From Pseudopedobacter sp035496935 (lineage in GTDB: Bacteria; Bacteroidota; Bacteroidia; Sphingobacteriales; Sphingobacteriaceae): 64,000 bases of DNA. Every line of letters starts with the position of its first letter. Within the stretch, counting starts at the first letter, position 1. Under the pieces are notes generated by a model that was given only the letters and a program-made list of their open reading frames with translations, was not told the origin of the DNA and made no database searches. Both the position numbers and the translations under genes were made by a program. The DNA lies in assembly GCA_035496935.1 (NCBI GenBank), contig DATJED010000028.1, positions 62,001-126,000 of the forward strand. The letters run 5' to 3'. Shown here one piece after another: positions 27,086 through 35,635 of the stretch.

Positions 27086-28975
27086 ATGTTAAGCAAAGAT
27101 ATTTTAAAGCAATTTTGGGGATACGATGATTTTAGACCGATGCAGGCCGAAATTATTGATGCTGTTATTGCAGGAAAAGACACTTTAGCTTTGTTGCCTA
27201 CAGGTGGCGGAAAATCCATCTGTTTTCAGGTTCCAGCGATGGCAATGGAGGGTATCTGTATTGTTATCTCGCCATTAATTGCGCTGATGAAAGACCAGGT
27301 TGAAAACCTCAAACATCGGGGAATTAACGCTATTGCAATTGTTTCTGGTATGGGTAAGCGAGAGATTGACATTGCTTTGGACAACTGCATTTATGGCCCG
27401 GTTAAGTTCCTGTATCTATCGCCAGAAAGGTTACTTTCAGATTTGGTGAGAGAGCGGATTAAACACATGAAAGTGAACCTGTTGGCGGTTGATGAGGCGC
27501 ACTGTATCTCGCAGTGGGGTTATGATTTTCGTCCGCCATATTTGCACATCAAAGATTTTAGGGAAATCCATCCGAATGTGCCGGTTTTGGCTTTAACCGC
27601 ATCGGCAACAGAAAAAGTGCAGCATGATATTATTGAAAAACTGGAATTTAAAGAGAAAAACGTTTTCAGGAAAAGCTTTGAGCGTAAAAATTTAAGTTAC
27701 TCGGTCATCAATCAAGAAAATAAACTGCAGAAGCTTTTGGATGTTTGTAACGGTGTTGCCGGTAGCGGAATTTTATACGTACGGACCAGAAAAGACACCG
27801 TTGAACTGGCGAAATACCTTAACCAGCATAAAATACCGGCGCAATATTACCACGCGGGCTTAAATCTGGATGAGCGGGCAGAAAAACAAGATGCTTGGTT
27901 GAACGACCGCGTAAAAGTTATGGTTGCTACCAACGCTTTTGGGATGGGAATTGATAAACCAAATGTGCGCTTCGTAGTGCATTACGAAATTCCTGACAGT
28001 TTGGAGGCTTATTACCAGGAAGCAGGTAGGGCAGGGCGTGATGAACGAAAAGCTTATGCCGTAGTTTTGTTTCAACCGCGAGATCGCATTAGTTTTGAGA
28101 AGCGTTTTGAGCATAATTTCCCTCCGCCCGATGAAATAAAAAAGATATACCATTTTATCTGCAATTACCTGCAAATTCCGTTTGAAGCGGGCGAGGGAAT
28201 TACTTACGAGTTTAACCTAGCGGATTTTTGCTCTAAATTTCAGTTGGATGTAATTAGCACCATTAGTGCGATAAAATTTTTGGAGCATGACGATTATTTT
28301 GTGCTCAATGAAAGTGCGCTGATGCTTTCGCGGATTCAATTTATTGTGAGCGGGGAAGATTTATACCGTTTCCAGGTTGAGAATTCAAAGTTCGATGCTT
28401 TTATTAAATCGATACTGAGGGCTTACGGCGGTGCTTTTGATCAGTTTGTAAACATCAAAGAAATGGATCTGGCGAAAAAGAACAAGCTGTCGAAAGAGAT
28501 AGCGGTTAAATATTTGCAGGAACTGGATAAATTGGAAATCATCAGCTATCAGCAACAAACCAATCAGCCTTTACTAACTTTTGTAAAACCTCGGTTCAAA
28601 ACAGAGGATTTATTAATTGACAGAACGTATTTTGCGGATCGCAAGGAAAATTATCGTCAGAAAATGCTGAGTACTTTGGCTTTCGTCGAGGAAGATAAAT
28701 GCAGAAGCATACAGATTTTAGAGTATTTTAACGAAACCGATGCGAAAAAATGTGGAATCTGCGATGTTTGTTTGGCTGAGAAACGGAGTGAAATTGCAGA
28801 TCTTGAATCGCAGATGACCGCGAATATTCTCGACTTTTTAAAAGATCAAACTGCTGATACCAAACAATTATTATCGGCTGTAAAAAAAGGAAGCGAGAAA
28901 GAAAAGTTAAGTTTGATAAGAACTTTGTTGGATGCTGGCGTAATTAAAAAGAGCGAGAACGAATATCGTCTTTAA
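27086..28975 (+). CDS. recQ: ATP-dependent DNA helicase RecQ
   Basis: The 629-residue 3'-5' helicase has motif 0/I (LALLPTGGGKSICFQVPA near residue 40), DEAH in AVDEAHCISQWGYDFRP near 136, motif V/VI (ATNAFGMGIDKPNVRFV, YYQEAGRAGRD), then the RQC zinc site (CRSIQILEYF then CGICDVC near 540-562). The HRDC domain of E. coli RecQ is not evident; the protein ends about 70 residues after the zinc cysteines. I chose the ATG at 27086 rather than the TTG 15 nt earlier. Its 3' end overlaps the convergent glycosyltransferase by 32 nt. Confidence 0.95.
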   Translation: MLSKDILKQFWGYDDFRPMQAEIIDAVIAGKDTLALLPTGGGKSICFQVPAMAMEGICIVISPLIALMKDQVENLKHRGINAIAIVSGMGKREIDIALDNCIYGPVKFLYLSPERLLSDLVRERIKHMKVNLLAVDEAHCISQWGYDFRPPYLHIKDFREIHPNVPVLALTASATEKVQHDIIEKLEFKEKNVFRKSFERKNLSYSVINQENKLQKLLDVCNGVAGSGILYVRTRKDTVELAKYLNQHKIPAQYYHAGLNLDERAEKQDAWLNDRVKVMVATNAFGMGIDKPNVRFVVHYEIPDSLEAYYQEAGRAGRDERKAYAVVLFQPRDRISFEKRFEHNFPPPDEIKKIYHFICNYLQIPFEAGEGITYEFNLADFCSKFQLDVISTISAIKFLEHDDYFVLNESALMLSRIQFIVSGEDLYRFQVENSKFDAFIKSILRAYGGAFDQFVNIKEMDLAKKNKLSKEIAVKYLQELDKLEIISYQQQTNQPLLTFVKPRFKTEDLLIDRTYFADRKENYRQKMLSTLAFVEEDKCRSIQILEYFNETDAKKCGICDVCLAEKRSEIADLESQMTANILDFLKDQTADTKQLLSAVKKGSEKEKLSLIRTLLDAGVIKKSENEYRL

Positions 28976-29840
28976 CGTTGTGTAGGGAATGAAAATAATA
29001 AAGCTTATAAACCGCTATAAGTAACGTAGCTCCAATCGGAATATTCAAAAACAAAAGCGCTCTTGCTTTTTTTAAAATTTTATCCTGCCTAATTGATAGT
29101 AAAAACGTAAGCTTATAGTTTCTGATTTTTCTATAAAAATCAGAAACAGTAACTTCTTGCTCTAATTTGGCGTTTCGTTTTTTTGTGATAAGTTCTTTTA
29201 GGTTTTTGAGCGCCTGCTCCAAATCGTTTACAAATTCTTCGTTTGTTTTAAGCTGGATGTGTTTTACAGGGTTATTGATTTTTTTAAGTTCGAAGCCTAA
29301 GCGTGTTGCTTCTAAACCAAACAAAACGTCCTCATAACCGTAACCTTTAATCTCCTCATCAAACACTAATAAATCAAAAACTGATTTTGGAACTATAAAG
29401 TTATTTGACTGAAAAGCTACTTGCGCATGTTGCTCTATTTTTGAGCCGTATTTATAATGTAAGGTATAATTTGGATCTGGTTTTTCTGATTGATAAACCC
29501 GACCACCGGAAACAATTTTGTTCCCTAAATTTTCAAGGTAATTTGCTATAAAATTTTCGTTGATAATTTCTGCGTCAGCATCTAAAAAAAGCAGGTGGGG
29601 GTATTTTGCTTTTGAAGCTAAAAAATTTCTGATAGCAGAACGGCCAATATTTTTTTCGAGAAAGAAAATGCTGAACTCTGGCTGGATAAAGTTTTTTAGG
29701 TAAGTTTTTTTTAAAGGCACCGATGCATCATCTGCAATTAAAATTTCGAAACTGATTTTGGCGCTTTTGCATTGCAGAAACAGCGTTTCAAATAAAACAG
29801 GGTTAACAAAATTATAGTGTGGGATACAAATGCTTAGCAT
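28944..29840 (-). CDS. family 2 glycosyltransferase
   Basis: The 298-residue GT-A enzyme opens with LSICIPHYNFVNPVLFETL, has the nucleotide-binding EILIADDAS near residue 39, and the DxD metal motif in LLFLDADAEI near 85, plus GYGYEDVLFGLEATR, a conserved acceptor-side acidic block. A C-terminal hydrophobic stretch (FLNIPIGATLLIAVYKLYYF) suggests membrane association. The ATG at 29840 is used because the sequence upstream of MLSICIPHYN does not look like GT2. It overlaps recQ tail to tail. Donor and acceptor are unknown. Confidence 0.9.
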   Translation of the reverse strand: MLSICIPHYNFVNPVLFETLFLQCKSAKISFEILIADDASVPLKKTYLKNFIQPEFSIFFLEKNIGRSAIRNFLASKAKYPHLLFLDADAEIINENFIANYLENLGNKIVSGGRVYQSEKPDPNYTLHYKYGSKIEQHAQVAFQSNNFIVPKSVFDLLVFDEEIKGYGYEDVLFGLEATRLGFELKKINNPVKHIQLKTNEEFVNDLEQALKNLKELITKKRNAKLEQEVTVSDFYRKIRNYKLTFLLSIRQDKILKKARALLFLNIPIGATLLIAVYKLYYFHSLHNVKDDIRSRSF

Positions 29841-29858
29841 TTTGCGGTGTTGTAAAAT

Positions 29859-29886
29859 AAAAAAACCCAACTTAAAATAAGTCAGG
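29859..29886 (-). terminator. intrinsic terminator after the histone-like gene
   Basis: On the minus strand an 8-bp stem with wobble pairs (CCTGACTT / AAGTTGGG) is followed by a T-run. It lies about 32 nt after the histone-like stop and just before the glycosyltransferase ATG. Confidence 0.6.
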
Positions 29887-29917
29887 CTTTTGTTTTTCGC
29901 AAATAATGTTAATATTA

Positions 29918-30091
29918 CTATGCGTTTTTCTTAGCTGTAACTTCGTTACGAATGTCTTGTGCTAAAACTTTAGTTTGTTGCATAGCATTACGTAATCTTG
30001 TTCCTGCTGCTTTGTTTCCTTTTTCAAAAAAAGCTGTTGCGTCTGCTTCCGCTGCACCTAAAAGTGCTTTTAGTTCATTAAATTTGTCCAT
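29918..30091 (-). CDS. histone H1-like DNA-binding protein, 57 aa
   Basis: A short frame from ATG 30091 to TAG encodes a small, charged, Ala/Lys-rich helical protein: MDKFNELKALLGAAEADAT, then FFEKGNKAAGTRLRNAMQQ, ending EVTAKKNA. This is the pattern of the short Hc1/H1-like proteins found in almost every Bacteroidota genome (about 57-60 residues, with the K-AAGTR-R-AM core). They bind DNA as nucleoid proteins, probably with little sequence specificity. A dedicated terminator follows, so it is a monocistronic gene. Confidence 0.92.
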   Translation of the reverse strand: MDKFNELKALLGAAEADATAFFEKGNKAAGTRLRNAMQQTKVLAQDIRNEVTAKKNA

Positions 30092-30190
30092 TTTGTATAT
30101 TTATTTGATGATTAATTATTCGTTTAAAACGAAGATATTTAATTTTTATCATAATATGCAAGTACTTCGACAATTAAATGTGACTATTTT

Positions 30191-31375
30191 TTAATTATTT
30201 TCTTCGTCAGTTTTCTTCTTTGGCTTATCTTTTACAATATATAGGTCTTCTGGCAACTCCATAAGTTGCATTTTCTTACCCTGTTTCTGCTCCAATTTTC
30301 TAATTTGACTAAGTTCCAAATCGGTACAAAACGTTATTGCGAGCTGATCTTTCTGTGATTCATTGCGCATTAAAACACGTTGTGTATAGGTTATTTCCCG
30401 CTCTGGGATGTCAAAATGAATGATGCATGGAAAATCTGACACGTTTAATTCTTCTGTATTTTCATTTGCAATAATTAAAACTCTGCTCTTTGGCGATAGT
30501 TTAAAATCAACAAGTTGGTTAAAAGTATTTTCTGTAAAATCAGCGTTTTGATAGACGGCAATTTCTTCGTTAAAATTTTTTGCTAAGTTTTTATAAACCG
30601 TTTCTGCGGTGAAATTAGTGTTCACAAAAATCAAAACTTTTTCAAAAACTTCTTTGTCAGCCATTAATAACTGGATAAGATAAAGCTTTGTTCCAAAGTT
30701 TGGTACATGGTAAAGCAATTGTTCAACGGTATTCAATTGGTTTTCTCCCAAATCCTCTACCTCAATAACATTTGCCAAAGGCATAAAACCTTGGTAAAGC
30801 TTTTCTAACCTTTCATGTAAAACCGAAGAACATACCAAGAACTGCGATTTTTTAATTCCCCGGGCCAGCTCTGCCGTTGGTAGGGTTAAACCTTTTTTTA
30901 TGATGAGATCCGCGTCATCTATTACAAAAAGCAATATTTTGTTGAGGTTTAAACCTAGTTTTAAATATGCTGCTCTGGCCCTATCTGGTGTGGCAACTAT
31001 AATATCTACACCGTCTGTAAGCTCTAAAACTTGTTGATCTAAACTACTTCCATCGGCAAAAAGCCCTAAAAAGCGTAAATCTCTGTTTCTGTTTAAGGTA
31101 TGGAATTGGTCCAAAACTTCTTCACCGGTTTCAATATCCGGCACTAGGTATAAAATACGTGGCGCAATTTCTTCGGTAAAGTTGATTTTATTTAAAGATG
31201 CTAATACGCAAGTTGTAGTTTTTCCGCAACCATCGGGGCCAATTGCTACAATATCTTGCCCGCCATGTAACCTCGGAAATAAAATAGTTTGTATTTCTGT
31301 AGGACTTAGGTACCCGTTATTGGTCATTGAGGTAAGCAATTGCTTGCTTAATTTTAATTTATCTAGCGTAGCCAT
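30191..31375 (-). CDS. DEAD/DEAH-box helicase-like protein with degenerate motifs
   Basis: The 394-residue protein has the two-RecA-domain layout of DEAD-box RNA helicases: a Q-like motif (GYLSPTEIQ), Walker A GPDGCGKTTT near residue 46, and FVIDDADLI near 152 where DEAD reads DDAD. Several motifs are unusual: the SAT motif is CSS (FLVCSS), motif V lacks the usual RG-D core (LIIANENTEELNV), and motif VI, normally HRIGRxGR, reads TQRVLMRNES. It may bind RNA or ATP without full helicase activity. It ends in an acidic and lysine-rich tail (KPKKKTDEENN). It lies downstream of the tRNA cluster on the same strand. Confidence 0.82.
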   Translation of the reverse strand: MATLDKLKLSKQLLTSMTNNGYLSPTEIQTILFPRLHGGQDIVAIGPDGCGKTTTCVLASLNKINFTEEIAPRILYLVPDIETGEEVLDQFHTLNRNRDLRFLGLFADGSSLDQQVLELTDGVDIIVATPDRARAAYLKLGLNLNKILLFVIDDADLIIKKGLTLPTAELARGIKKSQFLVCSSVLHERLEKLYQGFMPLANVIEVEDLGENQLNTVEQLLYHVPNFGTKLYLIQLLMADKEVFEKVLIFVNTNFTAETVYKNLAKNFNEEIAVYQNADFTENTFNQLVDFKLSPKSRVLIIANENTEELNVSDFPCIIHFDIPEREITYTQRVLMRNESQKDQLAITFCTDLELSQIRKLEQKQGKKMQLMELPEDLYIVKDKPKKKTDEENN

Positions 31376-31487
31376 AATGTTTGCGAAAGTACGGTTTTTG
31401 TTGGTTTTGAAGCCCGAATTATTTGTAGGATTTAATGCGGCGTTAAAGAATGTAAATACCGAGAAGGAGACGGGGTTTTAATTTAAG

Positions 31488-31560
31488 AGCGAAAGACGAG
31501 ATTCGAACTCGCGACCCCAACCTTGGCAAGGTTGTGCTCTACCAACTGAGCTACTTTCGC
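31488..31560 (-). tRNA. tRNA-Gly (GCC), second copy
   Basis: 73 nt including the U73 discriminator. A 7-bp acceptor (GCGAAAG/CTTTCGC), D-loop AGTTGGTA, anticodon loop TTGCCAA giving GCC, and T-loop TTCGAAT are all intact. The body is identical to the copy at 31733-31805. CCA is not encoded. Confidence 0.95.
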
Positions 31561-31575
31561 TTATGGTTTAAGCAA

Positions 31576-31607
31576 AAAAACTTCTTACGGGCATGTAAGA
31601 AGTTTTT
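31576..31607 (-). terminator. hairpin with T-run between tRNA-Leu and tRNA-Gly
   Basis: A perfect 13-bp stem (AAAAACTTCTTAC / GTAAGAAGTTTTT, 6-nt loop) begins 1 nt after the tRNA-Leu 3' end and has A/T runs on both sides. It should stop transcription coming from tRNA-Leu, leaving the last tRNA-Gly dependent on read-through or its own promoter. Confidence 0.75.
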
Positions 31608-31608
31608 G

Positions 31609-31693
31609 TACTCAGAGCGGGAATCGAACCCGCACTCCCTTAACGGGAACAGGATTTTAAGTCCTGCGTGTCTACCAGTTCCACCATCTGAGC
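31609..31693 (-). tRNA. tRNA-Leu (TAA)
   Basis: 85 nt class II tRNA with discriminator A. Anticodon loop ACTTAAAAT gives TAA; a long variable arm (TTCCCGTTAAGGGAG) and T-arm GCGGGTTCGATTCCCGC are clear. The first acceptor pair is G-U. Confidence 0.95.
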
Positions 31694-31732
31694 AAGCATA
31701 AGCTTGATTTCAGGTACTCTAAAAGTACACAG

Positions 31733-31805
31733 AGCGAAAGACGAGATTCGAACTCGCGACCCCAACCTTGGCAAGGTTGTGCTCTACCAACTGAGCTACT
31801 TTCGC
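31733..31805 (-). tRNA. tRNA-Gly (GCC), first copy
   Basis: 73 nt, identical in sequence to 31488-31560, with anticodon GCC and discriminator U. It is the first gene of the Gly-Leu-Gly cluster on the minus strand, downstream of recX. Confidence 0.95.
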
Positions 31806-31898
31806 TTATTTTAAAGAACTTTGTTTCCCTTGCGGGTTGCAAATATAGACAGAAAAATAATGTTTGCAATAAACCGTCTTAAAAAAAACCGAATTTTT

Positions 31899-32378
31899 TC
31901 ATAATTCGTTAGCTTTCAATATGTAAAAAACCAAATCAGCTTCAAAACCTTTACTTATAGCGTATTGGCTTAGTTTATAATTTTGCTGATATTCCTTCTT
32001 TTCTTTAATTGTGTGGCGTTTCTTTTCTAGCAAGTTTTTCAGTTTTTCAAGATATTCATCTTCATCTAAACTTTTTAACGCTTTTTTTATCAATGGTGCT
32101 GATACCTGTTTAAATTTTAAACCTTCAGCAATTTTCCTCCGTCCCCAACTTTTTATCCTCAATTTTCCATTTGCGTATGCAATAGCAAAGCGTTCCTCGT
32201 TTAAAAAATTGTTCTCAATTAAACTGGTAATGATGTTTTCTACGTCCAAACCTCGTAAGCCTAACGCTATTAATTTACCTCTAACTTCGTACTGGCTACG
32301 TTCCTGATAGGCGCAGTAGGCTTCGGCTTTTAACAAAGCAGAATGGTAAGTAAGTGGCTGGTCTGTTTTTTTCTGCAT
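31899..32378 (-). CDS. recX: recombination regulator RecX
   Basis: The 159-residue all-helical protein binds RecA filaments and modulates recombination. It shows the three RecX helical repeats: ALLKAEAYCAYQERSQYEV, then GLDVENIITSLIENNFLNEERFAIAYANGKLRIKSWGR as the conserved core (stretch around residues 50-85), and a third repeat near the C-terminus (YKLSQYAISKGFEADLV). recA is not adjacent. It is divergent from murF-alr and followed on its strand by the tRNA cluster. Confidence 0.93.
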   Translation of the reverse strand: MQKKTDQPLTYHSALLKAEAYCAYQERSQYEVRGKLIALGLRGLDVENIITSLIENNFLNEERFAIAYANGKLRIKSWGRRKIAEGLKFKQVSAPLIKKALKSLDEDEYLEKLKNLLEKKRHTIKEKKEYQQNYKLSQYAISKGFEADLVFYILKANEL

Positions 32379-32427
32379 AGGTTATAAAATTAGTGATATT
32401 CATGAATAATCATCAACTTTGGGCATT

Positions 32428-34881
32428 ATGTCGCAGTTTTCTTTTACAGCCGAAAAACTATCGAAAATGGTAGCTTTTAAGTCCGTACTTAATAGTCCTA
32501 AGCAAGTTATAAAGCACTTATTAACTGATAGCCGAAAAATTACCGACGCAAAAAACTCTGTTTTTTTTACTTTAAAAGGTACAAGAGACGCTCATCAATA
32601 CATAGTTGCACTTAACAAATTGGGTGTAAACACTTTTATTTTAACAGATTTAGCTTTTGATCCTAAACCTTATCCGAAAGCAAATTTTCTTTGGGTAAAT
32701 GATGCCACCACCGCAATGCAGCAAATTGCTGCCGTACATCGGGAAAAGTTTAATTATCCAGTTATTGCAATTACAGGAAGTAACGGAAAAACGATTGTTA
32801 AGGAATGGCTATACCAGCTTTTAGCTCCAGATTATGATATTGTACGGAGTCCTAAAAGCTATAACTCGCAAATTGGAGTGCCACTTTCGGTTTGGCAGAT
32901 GAGTGATGATTATAATTTGGGCATCTTTGAAGCTGGCATTTCTACGGTTGGCGAGATGCAAAATCTGGAATATGTAATAAAACCGGATATTGGAGTTTTA
33001 ACCAATATTGCGACCGCCCACGATGAAGGTTTTGAAAGCAGAGAACAGAAATTAAAGGAAAAACTTTTACTTTTTAAAAATGCAAAAACAGTAATTACGA
33101 ATAGTCAATATGCGGAAAATTTACCTACAGATAAAAATGTATTTACTTGGAGCGTGAGCGAGAATGCGGATTTGAAGGTTGAAAGTATTGATCATAAAAA
33201 TAACGGAACAATAATCAATGCTATTTATAAGGATAGCAAAGTAAGCATCGCCATACCATTTACCAACCAGGTTTCTATAGAGGATGCAATTATTTGTTGG
33301 GCAACGTTGTTGAGCTTAAATATTAAACAGGAAGTTATTGCTAAAAGAATGGAAAAGCTTTTGCCGGTTAAGATGCGCTTAGAGCTTAAAAACGGCATTA
33401 ACCAATGTGCTATTATCGATGATTCTTACAATTCTGATTTTTCGTCGCTAGATATTGCCTTAGATTTTTTAAACCAGCAAAATCAACATCCAAAAAAGAC
33501 ACTCATTCTTTCAGATATCCATCAATCGGGCAAATCTGCGGAAGAGCTTTATCAGAATGTTGCCAATTTAATCAAAAATAAAGGCGTAAACCAGTTTATC
33601 GGCATCGGCCCCGAGCTTAATCTTTACAAAAACTTATTCCCAATCGGGAGCTCGTTTTACGAAAGTACCGAGGATTTTATAAAGCATTTTGTAGGTAGCA
33701 GTTTTAAAAACGAAACCATTTTGCTAAAAGGCTCAAGAGATTTTGAGTTTGAAAAAATCAGTAAAATGTTAACTCAAAAGGTTCATGATACGGTTTTGGA
33801 GATTAATTTAAATGCGATTTTAAGTAATCTGAAGCATTATAAAGCTAAATTGAAACCTGGCGTAAAGCTGATGGCTATGGTTAAAGCTTTTGCTTACGGA
33901 AGCGGGAGCGATGAGATTGCTAATCTGCTACAACATCACCGTGTAGATTATCTGGCGGTGGCTTACGCCGATGAAGGCGTTGCATTGAGGCAAGCTGGCA
34001 TACACATCCCAATAATGGTTTTAAGTCCCGAAGTTTCTTCTTTTGACACAATTTTTGATTATAATCTGGAACCCGAATTGTATTCAATGCGGATTTTGCG
34101 GGCATACGCGGATTTTTTAGCTACGAAAGAAGCAAATGATTATCCTGTTCATATTAAGGTAGATACCGGAATGCACCGGTTGGGATTTGTGAAAACAGAT
34201 ATTACTCAGCTGATAGAAATGTTGCGCAATCAATCGGTTTTAAAAGTAACGTCGGTTTTTTCGCATTTGGTAGCCAGTGATAATGAAATCCACTATGATT
34301 TTACGGTGAAGCAGATTTCTAATTTTGAAGCTATTACCGAAAAATTGTCGGCAGGGCTTTCATATCCTTTTTTAAGGCATATATCAAATACTTCGGGTAT
34401 CAGTAAATGGCCACAAGCTCAGTTTGATATGGTAAGATTAGGTATCGGACTTTATGGAATAGAAAGTATTGAAGAGGAAAAGCCTTTGCTGGCGAATGTT
34501 GCAACGCTAAAAACAACCATTTCACAGATAAAATTTTTAGAAAAAGGAGAAACGGTTGGTTACGGAAGGTGCGGGGTAATGAGCAGAACAGGTGCGATAG
34601 CAACTGTTAAAATTGGCTATGCAGACGGTTATCCGAGAGCATTGGGAAACGGAAAAGGTACAATGTTGATAAACAATCATTTAGTGCCAACTATTGGCAA
34701 TATTTGTATGGATATGACGATGCTAGACATAAGCGGAATTGAGGCCTCTGAAGGAGACGACGTTGTTGTTTTTGGCGAGGACTTAAGTGTTTACGAAGTC
34801 GCAAAACAGCTTAATACTATCCCTTATGAGGTGATTACAAACATTTCGCAACGGGTAAAAAGGGTTTATTTTTATGAATAA
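32428..34881 (+). CDS. bifunctional MurF ligase / alanine racemase
   Basis: The 817-residue fusion joins two peptidoglycan steps. The N-terminal MurF part (about 1-445) adds D-Ala-D-Ala to UDP-MurNAc-tripeptide, with the ATP loop AITGSNGKT near residue 113 and the central IFEAGISTVGEM. The C-terminal PLP racemase (about 450-817) makes D-Ala: Lys in AMVKAFAYGSG near 484 binds PLP, and Tyr in VGYGRCGVMSR is the second catalytic base, with IGNICMDMTMLD. The fusion is typical of Bacteroidota. I start at ATG 32428; the earlier TTG lies inside a promoter-like CAACTTTG. DUF502 follows 9 nt later. Confidence 0.96.
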   Translation: MSQFSFTAEKLSKMVAFKSVLNSPKQVIKHLLTDSRKITDAKNSVFFTLKGTRDAHQYIVALNKLGVNTFILTDLAFDPKPYPKANFLWVNDATTAMQQIAAVHREKFNYPVIAITGSNGKTIVKEWLYQLLAPDYDIVRSPKSYNSQIGVPLSVWQMSDDYNLGIFEAGISTVGEMQNLEYVIKPDIGVLTNIATAHDEGFESREQKLKEKLLLFKNAKTVITNSQYAENLPTDKNVFTWSVSENADLKVESIDHKNNGTIINAIYKDSKVSIAIPFTNQVSIEDAIICWATLLSLNIKQEVIAKRMEKLLPVKMRLELKNGINQCAIIDDSYNSDFSSLDIALDFLNQQNQHPKKTLILSDIHQSGKSAEELYQNVANLIKNKGVNQFIGIGPELNLYKNLFPIGSSFYESTEDFIKHFVGSSFKNETILLKGSRDFEFEKISKMLTQKVHDTVLEINLNAILSNLKHYKAKLKPGVKLMAMVKAFAYGSGSDEIANLLQHHRVDYLAVAYADEGVALRQAGIHIPIMVLSPEVSSFDTIFDYNLEPELYSMRILRAYADFLATKEANDYPVHIKVDTGMHRLGFVKTDITQLIEMLRNQSVLKVTSVFSHLVASDNEIHYDFTVKQISNFEAITEKLSAGLSYPFLRHISNTSGISKWPQAQFDMVRLGIGLYGIESIEEEKPLLANVATLKTTISQIKFLEKGETVGYGRCGVMSRTGAIATVKIGYADGYPRALGNGKGTMLINNHLVPTIGNICMDMTMLDISGIEASEGDDVVVFGEDLSVYEVAKQLNTIPYEVITNISQRVKRVYFYE

Positions 34882-34890
34882 TTAAATGTT

Positions 34891-35484
34891 ATGAAAAGGA
34901 TTTTTAGTGCATTATTCAGATATTTTATAAAGGGTTTATTAGTGGTTTTACCTTTAGGTGCCGCCTTTTTCTTGATATTTTGGGCGTTTTCTTCTGTTGA
35001 TGATGCGCTTAATTTAAGTGAGTGGATTTTTGTAAACCCTTCAACTGGTAAACCTTTATATATACCAGGTTTGGGGCTGCTTTCCGTTGTGCTTGTTATT
35101 TTGATTGCCGGTTTTATAGCAACGTATCTAATTACCGAACCTATATATAATTGGTTAAATAAATGGTTTAACAAACTGCCAATATTTAAATTTATTTATT
35201 CTTCTGTTAAAGATTTAACCGAGGCTTTTGTGGGCGATGACAAAAAACTGAACGAACCGGTTTTGGTAGAGGACAGCCATGGATTTAAACGGATTGGCTT
35301 TTTGACCCAAAAAGATATGAGTGCTGTAGGTTTAAAAGGCGATGTTGCCGTTTATTTCCCGTGGTCGTATTCCTTTGCAGGGCAGGTAATGCTTGTAAAG
35401 GCTGAACAGGTAAAACCGCTAAAAATGACATCGGCACAAGCCATGAAATTCATTGTTTCTGGTGGTGTAAGTTCTGTGCATTAA
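34891..35484 (+). CDS. DUF502 family membrane protein
   Basis: The 197-residue protein has two TM helices (about 12-32 and 52-77) and the DUF502 signatures KGLLVVLPLGAAFF, then IYSSVKDLTEAFVGD and GFKRIGFLTQ, ending in the MKFIVSGGVS region. Family function is not established in bacteria. It starts 9 nt after murF-alr and is probably cotranscribed. Downstream the base composition becomes clearly more AT-rich. Confidence 0.9.
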   Translation: MKRIFSALFRYFIKGLLVVLPLGAAFFLIFWAFSSVDDALNLSEWIFVNPSTGKPLYIPGLGLLSVVLVILIAGFIATYLITEPIYNWLNKWFNKLPIFKFIYSSVKDLTEAFVGDDKKLNEPVLVEDSHGFKRIGFLTQKDMSAVGLKGDVAVYFPWSYSFAGQVMLVKAEQVKPLKMTSAQAMKFIVSGGVSSVH

Positions 35485-35635
35485 GCTGGGTTATTTTATA
35501 GAAACTTGATGAAAATATACCCGTTATGTAAATAGGAGTATTCGGCGGCTACGTATTTATTTAGTATTATTGTATTTAAAATTGATTCGGATGTAGCGTT
35601 TTACATTCACTCTCTTTATTGCCTTCACATGTGAT

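Noticed and set aside
31488..31805. Duplicated tRNA-Gly considered as attachment sites of an integrated element
   Set aside because: Only a tRNA-Leu lies between the copies; there is no integrase or foreign gene, so simple gene duplication is the better reading.
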